Assembly: GCF_028595305.1 (NCBI RefSeq)
Contig: NZ_JAQQXS010000010.1
Span: 62,001-126,000 of the forward strand
Length of the DNA: 64,000 nucleotides
Reading direction: 5' to 3'
Source: Roseateles koreensis
Lineage (GTDB): Bacteria; Pseudomonadota; Gammaproteobacteria; Burkholderiales; Burkholderiaceae_C
The notes under the pieces: generated by a model
The model's input: the letters and a program-made list of their open reading frames with translations, nothing else
What the model was told of the DNA's origin: nothing
Database searches by the model: none
Shown here: positions 38,962-53,093 of the stretch, piece by piece
How positions within the stretch are numbered: the stretch's first letter is position 1
Layout of the letters: each line of letters opens with the position of its first letter
Made by a program: the position numbers and the translations under genes

Positions 38962-39951
38962 TCAGCGTTCTTTCACATAAGGCCGGCCCAGGGCCTTGGG
39001 GGCCACAGCCTGGCCAATGAAGCCAGCCAGCAAAATCACCGTCAGCAGATAGGGCAAGGCCTGAATCGCCTGCACGGGCACTTCACCACCGCCCAATACT
39101 GCCGGCAGGCTGCTGCCCTGCAGACGGATCGCCATGGCGTCCAAAAACCCAAACAGCAAGCACGCCAACAGCGTTGGAACAGGGCGCCATTTGCCAAAAA
39201 TCAGTGCCGCCAAAGCGATGAAGCCACGCCCCGAAGTCATATTGGGAGAGAAGGACGCATTTTGCGCCAGCGTCAGATAACTGCCCGCCAAGCCGCACAA
39301 GACCCCGTTGATCGACAAAGCGGCATAACGCAGCTTTGCCACTGACACCCCCGCAGCGTCGACCATGGCAGGGTTCTCGCCCACAGCGCGCAGGCGCAAG
39401 CCGGGCCGGGTTCGCTCCAGAAAAAACCACACCCCGCCCACCAAGGCCAATGACAGGTAAACCAGCGCGTTGTGGCTCAACAAACCATGTCCCACCAAGG
39501 CCCCCAGCCAGGGCCCCAGCGCGGCTTGCGCGGCTGCAGGCTCGCTCCACCCTGGCACCAGGCCGGTCAGGCGGATGCTGGCGTCCACTGGCGGTGTCTG
39601 GCCGCCCTGCGCAAACCAGGCGATGCCCAGTACAGTGGTGAGACCGGCTGCCACCATATTGAGCGCCACGCCCGACACCACCTGATCACCCCGGTGGCTG
39701 ACGCAGGCGAAGCCGTGGATCAAGGACATGGCCGTCGCCACGGCAATGCCTGCAGCCAAGCCCAAGGCGGTTGAATGCCCCACGCTGGCCGCCGCCGCAG
39801 CCGCAAATGCGGCGAACAGCATCTTGCCCTCCAGGCCGATGTCCACCACCCCGGCACGCTCGCTGACCAGGCCCGCCAGGGCACACAGGAGTAAAGGCGT
39901 GGTCAGCCGCAGGGTGGAGGCGATGACGGACCCGATCAAGATCTCATCCAT
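38962..39951 (-). CDS. Nucleoside ABC transporter permease (second subunit)
   Basis: A 329-residue multi-span membrane protein of the branched-chain/ribose permease family. It has the characteristic GLVSERAGVVDIGLEGKML and FSPNMTSGRGFIALAALIFG segments of the nucleoside (BMP-type) transporters. The ATG at 39951 (MDEILIGSV) overlaps the end of the other permease gene by 8 bases. It partners with that permease, the double ATPase and the BMP-type binding protein to import nucleosides for the salvage enzymes downstream. Confidence 0.9.
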   Translation of the reverse strand: MDEILIGSVIASTLRLTTPLLLCALAGLVSERAGVVDIGLEGKMLFAAFAAAAAASVGHSTALGLAAGIAVATAMSLIHGFACVSHRGDQVVSGVALNMVAAGLTTVLGIAWFAQGGQTPPVDASIRLTGLVPGWSEPAAAQAALGPWLGALVGHGLLSHNALVYLSLALVGGVWFFLERTRPGLRLRAVGENPAMVDAAGVSVAKLRYAALSINGVLCGLAGSYLTLAQNASFSPNMTSGRGFIALAALIFGKWRPVPTLLACLLFGFLDAMAIRLQGSSLPAVLGGGEVPVQAIQALPYLLTVILLAGFIGQAVAPKALGRPYVKER

Positions 39952-41092
39952 GCTGGGCCTCCGTGGTTTTGACCTGCGCGGCGGCCGGGCTGGCCGCTGG
40001 ACGCCCGAATAAGCGGGCAAAGAGCGGTGTACTGACCGTGGCCATGGCCCCCGAGAACAAGACAATCAAACCTTGCGCGGTCACCACCATGTCACGGCTG
40101 AAGCCCGGCAGCTCGAACGACAACTCCACCCCACCCTGGTACAGGATGCCAAACAGCAGAGAAGCCAACACAATGCCCACCGGATGATTGCGCCCCATCA
40201 AGGCCACCGCAATGCCCGTGAAGCCCGCACCGGCCACAAAGTCCAGCGTCAACTTGCCTTGCACGCCTGAAATTTCATTCACCGCCACCAAGCCAGCCAA
40301 CGCGCCGGACAAGGCCATGCCCATCAGCACCTGCTGGCGCGGTTTGATGCCGGCGTAATGCGCAGCCCGAGCGGAGCTTCCGACGGCGCGCAACGCAAAC
40401 CCGGCGCCACTCTTCCACAAAAACCAGTGCACGAAAACGCATGCCAGCAGCGCCAGCACCAGACTCAAATTCACTGGCGACGAGGGCAACTCCCAACCCA
40501 CCCACGCCGCCAGGCTGTGCAGACTGGGCATGCGTGCACTGTCCGCAAAGGACTGGCTTTCTACCGCCATGCTGTCGATCGGGCGCAGCCAGTTGACCAA
40601 CAAGTAAACGCTTAGACTGCTGGCCAGAAAATTGAACATGATGGTGGTGATAACAATGTGGCTGCCCCGCCAAGCCTGCAGGTAGCCCGGTATCGCCGCC
40701 CAGACCATGCCGAACAGCGCGGCTGCCAGCACCATCAGGGGCAGCACGACCCAGGCCGGCCCATGAGGGCCCAGGGCGAGCCCGACCAACGCCAGCCCCA
40801 ATCCGCCGAACGTGGCTTGCCCTTCTCCGCCGATATTGAACAAGCCGCCATGAAAGGCCACCGCCACGGCCAAGCCCGTGAATATGAAAGTGGTGGCGTA
40901 GTACAGCGTGTAACCGATGCCCCGCGCTTCACCCAGCGCGCCGTGAATCAACACCGTGAGCGCCTGCCAAGGGCTCTGGCCAATGGCCAGCACCACCAGG
41001 CCGGCCACGGCCAAGGCAACGCACAGGTTCCACAAGGGCAGCAAGCCGAGGTCCACCCAGCGCGGCATTGCTTGATTTGCCTGCGCGCTCAT
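39944..41092 (-). CDS. Nucleoside ABC transporter permease (first subunit)
   Basis: A 382-residue permease with 8-10 hydrophobic helices. It contains AFHGGLFNIGGEGQATFGGL and a coupling region ALRAVGSSARAAHYAGIKPR, both typical of YufP-like nucleoside permeases. It should form the inner membrane channel with the second permease. Its ATG overlaps the stop of the ATPase gene (ATGA). Confidence 0.9.
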   Translation of the reverse strand: MSAQANQAMPRWVDLGLLPLWNLCVALAVAGLVVLAIGQSPWQALTVLIHGALGEARGIGYTLYYATTFIFTGLAVAVAFHGGLFNIGGEGQATFGGLGLALVGLALGPHGPAWVVLPLMVLAAALFGMVWAAIPGYLQAWRGSHIVITTIMFNFLASSLSVYLLVNWLRPIDSMAVESQSFADSARMPSLHSLAAWVGWELPSSPVNLSLVLALLACVFVHWFLWKSGAGFALRAVGSSARAAHYAGIKPRQQVLMGMALSGALAGLVAVNEISGVQGKLTLDFVAGAGFTGIAVALMGRNHPVGIVLASLLFGILYQGGVELSFELPGFSRDMVVTAQGLIVLFSGAMATVSTPLFARLFGRPAASPAAAQVKTTEAQHG

Positions 41093-42675
41093 GCCACAGA
41101 CTCCGGCTGTGCTGCCATCAATAGCCCCAATCTCTTTTCATCGCAATCTTCAATTGCCAACTCGCCGGTGATGCGTCCGCTGTTCATGACCACCACGCGG
41201 TCGGCCAGCGCCAGGATTTCATCCAACTCGCTGCTCACCAGCAGCACCGCGCAGCCACTGTCGCGCAACGCACGGATCTGCCCGTGAATGAATTCGATGG
41301 CACCGATGTCCACGCCTCGCGTCGGCTGGCCCACCAGCAAGACTGTGGGCGCCTGGCCAATTTCACGTGCCAGCACCAGCTTTTGCTGATTGCCGCCCGA
41401 AAATTTGGAGGCACCCAGGCTGACGTCTCGCGGGCGCACATCAAAGTGCGCCTGCATGGCCTCGGTCTGCCGCTGCATCTCGCGATGATTCATGCTCAAG
41501 CCACCGAGACCGCTGCGATAACTGGGTAGTTCGTGGTACCCCAAGACCGCTGTTTCCCAAGCGGGGAAATTCATCACCATCGCGCACGCATGTCGGTCTT
41601 CTGGCACATGCGCCACTTTGAGGTGACGTGCCTGGCGGGGATCAAGCCAGCCCCCCTCCGCAGCATCAAAACGTGTGTCGCCCACTTGCAAGCGGCCCGC
41701 CTGCGGCGCCAACATGCCGGCCAACACTTCCAGCAACTCGCTCTGCCCATTGCCCGACACCCCCGCCACGCCGACGATTTCACCGGCGCGCAGTTGCAGG
41801 CTCACGTCGCGCAGCGCCGGGACACCATTGGCGGCACGCAGACTCAAGCCCTGCGCCTGCAGAAGAATCGGCTCGCCGGCCGGCTTGGCATCGGCGCGCC
41901 GCCCCAGATTGACTTTGCGCCCGACCATGGCTTGCGCGAGATCGGCCTCACTGGTTTCAGCGATCTTGCGGGTCTGAATCACCTGCCCGGCCCGCATCAC
42001 CGTGACTTCGTCGCACAAGGCCATCACCTCTTTGAGCTTGTGCGTGATCAGGATGATCGTGAGGCCCGCCTTCTCCTTCATGCGCCGCAAGGTGTCAAAC
42101 AATTGCGTGGTTTCTTGCGGGGTGAGCACGGCGGTCGGCTCATCCAGAATCAACACCTTGGCGCCCCGGTACAAGGCCTTGAGAATTTCAAGGCGCTGCA
42201 ACTCACCCACCGGCAAATCGCCCACCAGGGCGTCCAGATGCACATGCAGGCCGGACTCGGCCATCATGACTTCCAGCTCTCGGCGTACCTCACGGGCCGC
42301 GCGGCGCAGAAAAAAACCGGGCTCGGCGCCCAGCATGATGTTGTCCAGGCAACTGAGGGTGTCGACCAGCATGAAATGCTGATGCACCATGCCCAGGCCC
42401 AATTCAATGGCTTGGTGTGAATTGGCGATATGGACCGGTTTGCCGTCTAAGGAAATGTCACCCGAGTCGGCTTGGTAATACCCATACAAGATCGCCATGA
42501 GCGTGCTCTTGCCGGCTCCGTTTTCACCCACCAAACCATGCACAGTGCCCGCCGCAACGCTGAGCGACACGGCACGATTGGCCTGCACCGCGCCAAAGCG
42601 CTTGGAGATGTCATGCAGTTGAACTGCAGGACGGGCTGCAGACGGCGCACGCGCCGCATCACAAGTAGATGTCAT
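41089..42675 (-). CDS. Nucleoside ABC transporter ATP-binding protein (double)
   Basis: A 528-residue protein of two ABC domains in tandem, as in RbsA-like ATPases. Domain 1 has Walker A GENGAGKST, a variant signature LPVGELQRLEILK and Walker B VLILDEPTAVL. Domain 2 has a degenerate Walker A GVSGNGQSE, signature FSGGNQQK and VLLVGQPTRGVD, in which the catalytic Glu is Gln. Such asymmetry is normal for this family. I took the ATG at 42675; the TTG two codons before it is less likely. Confidence 0.93.
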   Translation of the reverse strand: MTSTCDAARAPSAARPAVQLHDISKRFGAVQANRAVSLSVAAGTVHGLVGENGAGKSTLMAILYGYYQADSGDISLDGKPVHIANSHQAIELGLGMVHQHFMLVDTLSCLDNIMLGAEPGFFLRRAAREVRRELEVMMAESGLHVHLDALVGDLPVGELQRLEILKALYRGAKVLILDEPTAVLTPQETTQLFDTLRRMKEKAGLTIILITHKLKEVMALCDEVTVMRAGQVIQTRKIAETSEADLAQAMVGRKVNLGRRADAKPAGEPILLQAQGLSLRAANGVPALRDVSLQLRAGEIVGVAGVSGNGQSELLEVLAGMLAPQAGRLQVGDTRFDAAEGGWLDPRQARHLKVAHVPEDRHACAMVMNFPAWETAVLGYHELPSYRSGLGGLSMNHREMQRQTEAMQAHFDVRPRDVSLGASKFSGGNQQKLVLAREIGQAPTVLLVGQPTRGVDIGAIEFIHGQIRALRDSGCAVLLVSSELDEILALADRVVVMNSGRITGELAIEDCDEKRLGLLMAAQPESVA

Positions 42676-42744
42676 GGACAAAATGGAAAAACTTGAAACA
42701 CCGCCGGACTCGAGGTCAGCGCCTGCCTGACGTCACGCCCCATC

Positions 42745-43734
42745 TCAATACTTGCAGTTGCCCGTGGCCATGTAGTCAACCACCTTGATCTTGCCCGCAA
42801 TGATGTCGGCCTTGATGGCCTCGACCTTGGCCTTGAGCGCGGGCGACACCAATTTGGCGTTGTATTCATCCAGGGCATAGTCCACGCCCCCTTCTTTGAG
42901 GCCCAGATCGCTCAGGCCCGGCTTCCAACCCTTGAGTACGTTGTAAACCGCCACGTCCACCCGTTTGACCATGGAGGTCAGCATGGTGCCCGGCTGCATG
43001 TGGTTTTGGTTGCTATCGACGCCAATGGCCAGCTTGCCAGCGTCCTTGGCGGCTTGGTAGACCCCGGTACCCGTGCCACCCGCCGCAGCAAAAACCACGT
43101 CTGAGCCCTTGGCGAACTGCGCCTTGGCCAATTCGCCCCCGCGGGTGGGATCTGCCCAGGCCGTTGAGGTGGTGCCGGTCATGTTGGTAAACACCTCCGC
43201 CTTGGGATTCGTCGCCTTGACGCCCTGTTCATACCCGCACTGGAATTTGCGGATCAAAGGAATGTCCATGCCCCCCACAAAACCGACTTTTCCGGTCTTG
43301 CTGGCCAAAATCGCCATCGCACCCACCAAATAGCTGCCTTCATGCTCCTTGAACAGCAGCGATTGAACATTCGGCAGATTCACCTTGGCGTCGACGATGG
43401 CGAACTGGGTCTTGGGGAAGTCTTTGGCCACTTGTTCCAGCGCAGACGCCTGGGCAAACCCCACGCTGATGATGGGGCTGGCGCCGCGCTCGGCCATACG
43501 GCGGATGGCTTGGGCGCGTTGGGTGTCATTGCTGATTTCGAATTCGAGATAGGTCTTGCCGGTTTCCTTCTTCCAGCGTTCGACGCCACGATAGGCAGCC
43601 TCGTTGAAGCTCTTGTCGAACTTGCCGCCCATGTCAAAGATGACAGCCGGCTGGGCCTCGGCCTGCGCCACTTGAGCCGCGACCGTCACGGCAAGCGCAA
43701 TTGCGGTACGAGAAAACAAGGAAAAAGCATTCAT
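42745..43734 (-). CDS. BMP family nucleoside-binding protein
   Basis: A 329-residue periplasmic binding protein with a signal peptide (LFSRTAIALAVTVAAQVAQA) and the PnrA/BMP pattern: VIFDMGGKFDKSFNEAAYRG, FVGGMDIPLIRKFQCGY, VVFAAAGGTGTGVYQAA and GVDSNQN. There is no lipobox, so it is soluble in the periplasm. It captures nucleosides for the ABC transporter whose genes follow. It is the first gene of the cluster, so the cluster's promoter should be upstream of 43734. Confidence 0.92.
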   Translation of the reverse strand: MNAFSLFSRTAIALAVTVAAQVAQAEAQPAVIFDMGGKFDKSFNEAAYRGVERWKKETGKTYLEFEISNDTQRAQAIRRMAERGASPIISVGFAQASALEQVAKDFPKTQFAIVDAKVNLPNVQSLLFKEHEGSYLVGAMAILASKTGKVGFVGGMDIPLIRKFQCGYEQGVKATNPKAEVFTNMTGTTSTAWADPTRGGELAKAQFAKGSDVVFAAAGGTGTGVYQAAKDAGKLAIGVDSNQNHMQPGTMLTSMVKRVDVAVYNVLKGWKPGLSDLGLKEGGVDYALDEYNAKLVSPALKAKVEAIKADIIAGKIKVVDYMATGNCKY

Positions 43735-44096
43735 GGCGTTGGCAGGTTGGGCAGAACGTGGAACACGGAAGGCGCCCTCCAAACGGCGGGCAGGCGGACC
43801 GATCAATAAAATCAGCGGGAAATCAGCAAATAATCGCTCGCCGCGCACGCAGGCGAGCCATCCATTTTAAGAAGCAAAAGCCGCGCCAGTGTATCGACTG
43901 CCGTGTCGAATCACCAAAACATGTAAAACGTTTGCGCATCGCCGAGGCCGGCAGCGGCAAGCCCGGGTGGACAAGCCATTTCATGCTGCTGTGCCGCCTC
44001 ATATCTCTTGACGTTTGTCAACAACGCGATCGTCGATCAAAGACTACAATGCGAATCATTCGTGATTCGCGCGTCTTCCGCGCCAGGATGAGAGAT
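43735..44096. other. Divergent intergenic region, BMP cluster / feoAB
   Basis: 362 bp between two divergent operons. It must contain both promoters. The feo side has a Fur-like site at 44045-44070; on the BMP side I see no clear box. No plausible small gene is seen. Confidence 0.5.
44045..44070 (+). promoter_or_regulatory. Fur-like operator before feoA
   Basis: TACAATGCGAATCATTCGT (44045-44063) agrees with the 19-bp Fur consensus at 12 positions, with the AATCATT core exact. Its first six bases, TACAAT, also make a near-consensus -10. The site overlaps a perfect palindrome GCGAATCA-TTCG-TGATTCGC (44051-44070). Iron-loaded Fur would block the promoter. Confidence 0.6.
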
Positions 44097-44366
44097 ATGA
44101 CTCAAGCTCCGCCCGCCAGTCTCGCATTGGCCTCCATCGGTGAGCCCTTGCTGGTGCAGGAGGTTCTGGCTCCCGCCCATGCACCGGAATGGTTCGAGTG
44201 GCTGGAAGAGATCGGCTTTCTGCCGGGCGAAGCGGTGCGCGTGATGGCCCGCGGCCTGCCCGGCGCCGACCCCTTGGTAATTCGGATCGGGCAGTCGACA
44301 TTTGCCCTGCGTCGTGCCGAAGCGGAATGCGTCAAAGTGAGTCGAGCCCGAGCCCAAAATGCGTGA
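44097..44366 (+). CDS. feoA: Ferrous iron transport protein A
   Basis: A 89-residue SH3-like protein that assists FeoB in Fe(II) uptake at the inner face of the membrane. It shows LASIGEPLLVQEV, LEEIGFLPGEAVRVMARG and VIRIGQSTFALRRAEAECV, the normal FeoA pattern. I took the ATG at 44097 with AGGA eight bases upstream, as the ATG at 44088 has no site. It overlaps feoB by 8 bases. Confidence 0.9.
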   Translation: MTQAPPASLALASIGEPLLVQEVLAPAHAPEWFEWLEEIGFLPGEAVRVMARGLPGADPLVIRIGQSTFALRRAEAECVKVSRARAQNA

Positions 44367-46257
44367 ATCCGTCATCCATGTGCACCGCGGTGGGCCCTTG
44401 CTGGCCCTGGTCGGTAACCCGAATTGTGGAAAAACCGCCCTCTTCAACCGACTGACTGGCAGCCACCAGAAAGTGGCCAACTACGCCGGTGTCACGGTCG
44501 AACGCAAAGAGGGCCGCCTGGTCAGCGCCGCCGGCCGTGCGCTGCGCCTGCTGGACCTGCCCGGCACTTACAGCTTGCATGCACGCTCGCCCGATGAGCG
44601 GGTCACGTGTGACGTACTGGCCGGCCGCGCGCAGGGCGAAAAGCGCCCCGATCTGGTGATCTGCGTGCTGGACGCCACCAACCTGCGCCGCAATCTGCGC
44701 TTGCTGCTCTCCGTCAAACGCTTGGGCCTGCCCTGCGTGGCGGTGTTGAACATGAGCGACCTGGCCACCCAGCGCGGCTTGGTCATCGACACACAGGCGC
44801 TCTCCAAAGCCTTGGGCTTGCCGGTGGTCAGCACGGTGGCCACCCATGGTGAAGGGGTTGATACCCTCAAAGCCCTGCTCGACCAGAAAGATGTCTGGCT
44901 CAGCCCTGAACCGCTGGCGCTCGCCGCCAACACCCAAGCCAACGCCGCACCGCACAGCGCTGAAGGCGATCACGCCATCGTGCGCCAGATTCTGCAAGAC
45001 CTGCACCTCGACAAGCAGTTGCCGGATTTGGCCAGCGACAAGGCTGATCGGGCCTTGCTGCACCCGGTGGCCGGTCCGTTGATTCTGGCCGTGGTCTTGT
45101 TCCTGCTGTTTCAGGCCGTGTTTTCCTGGGCCGAACCTCCCAAGCGCTGGATCGAAGAAAGCATCAACCTCCTCAGCGCCCATGTGACCGCACTGATGCC
45201 TGCGGGCTATCTGCAAAGCCTGCTGGTCGACGGCGTTTTGGCCGGCGCGGGCAGCGTGCTGGCGTTCTTGCCGCAAATCCTGATCCTGTTCTTCTTCATT
45301 CTTTTGCTCGAAGAGTCGGGGTATCTGCCGCGTGCCGCCTTCTTGCTCGACCGTTTGATGGGTAGCGTCGGCTTGTCAGGGCGCAGCTTCATTCCGCTGC
45401 TGTCCAGCTTTGCCTGCGCCATTCCCGGCATCATGGCCACGCGCAGCATCGCCAACCCGCGCGACCGCCTGGTCACCATCCTCATTGCGCCGATGATGAC
45501 GTGCTCTGCCCGCCTGCCGGTGTATGCCCTGTTGATCGGTGCGTTCATCCCGCCGAGGCAGGTCTGGGGAGGCCTGGAATTGCAGGGCCTGGTGTTGTTC
45601 GGGCTCTATCTGGCCGGCATCGTCGGCGCCATGGCCGTCGCCTGGGTGCTGAAAAAGCTCACCACCAAGACACAGGTGCGCCCCTTGATGCTGGAGTTGC
45701 CCAGCTATCACTGGCCCAGCCCGCGCAATATCGCCATTGGCCTGTGGCAGCGGGCCCTGATTTTCATCAAGCGTGTCGGCGGCATCATCCTGAGCCTCAC
45801 CATCATCTTGTGGGCGTTGTCCAGCTTCCCGGCACCGCCGCCGGGCGCCACGGGCAGCCCGATCGAATACAGCGTCGCCGGCTACCTGGGCCGGGGTTTG
45901 TCCACCATCTTTGAGCCGATCGGCTTCAACTGGCAGATCAGCCTGGCCCTGGTGCCGGGCCTGGCGGCCCGTGAAGTGGTGATCAGCGCGCTGGGTACCG
46001 TCTACGCTCTCTCGGCCACCGGGACGGATGCGGCCCAGTCTTTGTCACCCCTGATTGCGCAAACTTGGTCTTTGCCGACGGCCCTGTCACTGTTGGCGTG
46101 GTTTGTATTCGCGCCGCAATGCATGGCCACGTTGGCGGCAACGCGCCGGGAAACAGGTGGCATGCGATGGCCGCTGGTGATGGCAGGCTATCTGTTCACG
46201 CTGGCGTATCTGGCCTCGTTCATCACCTTCAGGGTCAGTAGTTTTTTGCTGCAGTAG
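44359..46257 (+). CDS. feoB: Ferrous iron transporter B
   Basis: A 632-residue inner membrane Fe(II) transporter with an N-terminal GTPase domain: LVGNPNCGKTALFNRL (G1), NYAGVTVERKEG (G2), LLDLPGTYSLHA (G3) and VLNMSDL (G4). A helical GDI-like linker leads to the membrane part with two gate motifs, SFACAIPGIMATR and the CSARLPVYALL segment. It is shorter than the ~770-residue E. coli protein, which is usual in betaproteobacteria. No feoC follows. Confidence 0.95.
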   Translation: MRESVIHVHRGGPLLALVGNPNCGKTALFNRLTGSHQKVANYAGVTVERKEGRLVSAAGRALRLLDLPGTYSLHARSPDERVTCDVLAGRAQGEKRPDLVICVLDATNLRRNLRLLLSVKRLGLPCVAVLNMSDLATQRGLVIDTQALSKALGLPVVSTVATHGEGVDTLKALLDQKDVWLSPEPLALAANTQANAAPHSAEGDHAIVRQILQDLHLDKQLPDLASDKADRALLHPVAGPLILAVVLFLLFQAVFSWAEPPKRWIEESINLLSAHVTALMPAGYLQSLLVDGVLAGAGSVLAFLPQILILFFFILLLEESGYLPRAAFLLDRLMGSVGLSGRSFIPLLSSFACAIPGIMATRSIANPRDRLVTILIAPMMTCSARLPVYALLIGAFIPPRQVWGGLELQGLVLFGLYLAGIVGAMAVAWVLKKLTTKTQVRPLMLELPSYHWPSPRNIAIGLWQRALIFIKRVGGIILSLTIILWALSSFPAPPPGATGSPIEYSVAGYLGRGLSTIFEPIGFNWQISLALVPGLAAREVVISALGTVYALSATGTDAAQSLSPLIAQTWSLPTALSLLAWFVFAPQCMATLAATRRETGGMRWPLVMAGYLFTLAYLASFITFRVSSFLLQ

Positions 46258-46395
46258 CTTGATCGTCACACGGTACTTTCCCTAGCGTTTTTCTGGATCG
46301 AAGCTGTCCCTACAATCCGACGCAATGGCGCCATTGCCTACTGCGGCAAAGTCCACATCGCTTCGTTCAACCCACGAGAATCCTGGAAATCCAAT

Positions 46396-46812
46396 ATGCA
46401 AGTTTCCCGACTGTTCGCTGCCTTGCTTCTGACCAGCGCCGCGCAGGCATTTGCCGCCGAGCCGGTCTACCTCGTGGTCGACCATTCGACCAATCTTTTG
46501 ATGAACCAAGCTAGCGCACAAGCCCTCTGGGACAGCAAGGGGTCGATCAAGTTCTACAAGTTCTTTCCTGCCAAGAAGTGGGGCTTCGCCACGGCGGTGG
46601 AAGGCGGCTTTGACGCAGACAAAAACTGCATCGTCACCGCCCAGACCGAGATGCTGCCCCGTGCCGGCAAAGTCTTGACCCTCAAGCCAGCTAAAACGGC
46701 CACCGCCTTTGGCGTGCAGCACAACTCCACGCTGGAGCAGTGCAAGGCATTTGCGCAGTCCAAGCTGGGAGACAGCATGGAAGCCGTTCGCACAGCCTTG
46801 CTGCACGACTGA
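46396..46812 (+). CDS. Putative periplasmic protein
   Basis: A 138-residue protein with a signal peptide (LFAALLLTSAAQAFAA) and a small alpha/beta mature part: EPVYLVVDHSTNLLMNQASA, FFPAKKWGFATAVEGGF, and two Cys (NCIV, EQCKAF) that may form a disulfide. No family is recognised. It stands alone, 138 bp after feoB and 120 bp before the patatin gene; a link to iron uptake is possible but unsupported. Confidence 0.7.
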   Translation: MQVSRLFAALLLTSAAQAFAAEPVYLVVDHSTNLLMNQASAQALWDSKGSIKFYKFFPAKKWGFATAVEGGFDADKNCIVTAQTEMLPRAGKVLTLKPAKTATAFGVQHNSTLEQCKAFAQSKLGDSMEAVRTALLHD

Positions 46813-46932
46813 TCGCGGCACTCCTGTGGCCTTGAATGCCACGGCCAGGCAATGCCAGCAAGCCATGATTGGCTTGCTTTTGCTCACTATTTGACGGACT
46901 GCATCCGACGCCGGCGCATCTAGACTCGGCAC

Positions 46933-48776
46933 ATGGAGCATTCGCTGAGTTTTGGCGTTCGCGTCGTCGAGGTGCTGCGTGCCAGCGCAGTATTTGGCGC
47001 CCTGACGGAAGAAATTCTTCAGGCCCTTGCCAGGGTGATGGAAGAGCGCTGGGCGCATGGGGGAGAAGAAATCCTCCGCGAGGGCGATGAATCCGACAGC
47101 ATCGTCTTCGTCATCAGCGGCGGCCTGCGGGTCTCCCGCCGTGACCGAAACGGTCAGTTGCTGCTCTACAACCAAGTTCAGCCCGGCCAAAGCGTCGGTG
47201 AACTGGGCATGATTCTCAAACAAGCCCGCGCGCAGACGGTGACCGCCCTGCGCGATTCACGCCTTGCTTCATTGAGTCGGCGCGCCTATGAAGACCTGCT
47301 CCGGCAATTTCCGCTCGAACTCAGCCAAGTTTTTCTGAAGGCGGTCTACGACCGCATGCGCAACGCCACCGATGTTGGTACCGACCAGCGCATGGCGCAA
47401 ACCTACGCCCTGCTGCCGCTGCACATGGGCTGTGATTGCAGTGAATTGGCGCAAGACCTGAGCCTCGCGCTAGCGCGCATGGGCCGCACCGCGCACTTGA
47501 ACCGCAGCCCCGACGGCCGGCACACCCACCTCAACGGCGAGATGTTGGGCCATCACGACTTGAGCCATCTGGAGGATGCCTACGATTTCATCCTCTACGA
47601 AACTCGGGCGCCCGATGGCACCGAGCAAGTAACGCAGCATGTTGACGGCAATACACGCAGTGACGCGGACAATGAATGGCGCCGTTTTTCATTGCGCCAG
47701 GCCGACCAGTTGGTGTATGTGGCCGCGTCCACCGACGCGCCGGGGCTCAGCGCCCTGGAGCGGGCGCTCATGCGCGAGCCTGCCTACGCCCTTAAACGGC
47801 ATCATCTGGTGTTGATGCACCCCGAGCAGGCGGCCGAACCCGTCTTGCCCGAACCGTGGATGCAGGCGCGTGAGTTAGAGCGCATCTACCCCATCCGGCG
47901 CGGTCGACGCGATGACGCAGAACGTGTCGCGCGCTTTCTGACCGGCACCGCCGTTGGCGTGGTGCTGGGCGGCGGTGGCGCCCGTGGCTTCGCGCATCTG
48001 GGCGTGCTGCGGGCCTTGGCCGAATGCCACATTCCTGTGGACCTGATCGGCGGCAACAGCATGGGCGCGTTGATTGGCGCGCAGGTCGCCTGCGACATGA
48101 GCCTGGATCAAATCCTGCAGAACACCCAAAAGTTCGCGGCGGGCGGTGAACGGCCCACCTTGCCGCTGATTTCCATCGTCGGGGGGCGTCGCGTGGAGCG
48201 CGACCTCAAACGCATGTTTGGTGAACGGCTGATTGAAGGCTTGTGGCGCCCCTATTTCGCCGCAGCCTGCAATCTGACCCAGGGCAATACCACCGTGCAA
48301 GACCGCGGCCCGCTGTGGCGTGCGGTGTTGGCCAGCAATTCGCCGGCGGGCTTGTTCCCCCCGGTGTTGCTGGACGGAGAGTTGCTGGTGGACGGTGCGA
48401 TTCTTGAAAACGTGCCGGTACAGGCCATGCGCATGCGCTTGGGCACCCCACTCGAGCGGCGGCGAGGCAACGGCCACATCATCGCCATCGACGTTGATGT
48501 GCGCGAAAACCTCAGCGCCGACCCCGGCCTGCAACGCCTGACGGTGATGAGCACGCTGCGCCGCTTTTTTTCTGACAAGGCACCCGCCTCACCCAGCATT
48601 GCCGACATTTTGTACAGCGCGGGCCATGTGGGCGGGCTGAATCAGCGCTTTCGCACCATCTCGCAGGCGGACCACTATCTGGAGCCGCCCGTGGCAGATT
48701 TTTCGCTGATGGCCTACGCCAAAGGCGCCGATATTGCCGAGGTCGGCTACCGCTACGCCATGGAAAAAATCAGTCG

Positions 48777-48804
<28 letters not shown>
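46933..48804 (+). CDS. Patatin-like phospholipase with cyclic-nucleotide-binding domain
   Basis: A 623-residue NTE-like protein. Residues ~10-130 form a cNMP-binding jelly roll (ILREGDESDSIVFVISGGLR, QSVGELGMI). A middle Rossmann-like region follows, and from ~335 the patatin domain: VVLGGGGARGFAHLGVL (oxyanion loop), IGGNSMGALIG (nucleophile Ser) and LVDGAILENVPV (Asp). It should hydrolyse phospholipids or lysophospholipids when a ligand binds. Its last 28 bases overlap the NRPS gene. It is a chromosomal protein unrelated to the CBASS patatin at 19630. Confidence 0.92.
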
Positions 48805-53084
<4,280 letters not shown>

Positions 53085-53093
53085 TGCCCGGCA

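Noticed and set aside
37663-39345. 560-codon plus-strand frame across PNP, cdd and a permease
   Set aside because: Crosses three real genes on the other strand, rich in His, Gln and Arg, not protein-like.
44332-45276. 314-codon minus-strand frame opposite feoB
   Set aside because: Antisense shadow; FeoB motifs on the plus strand are unmistakable.
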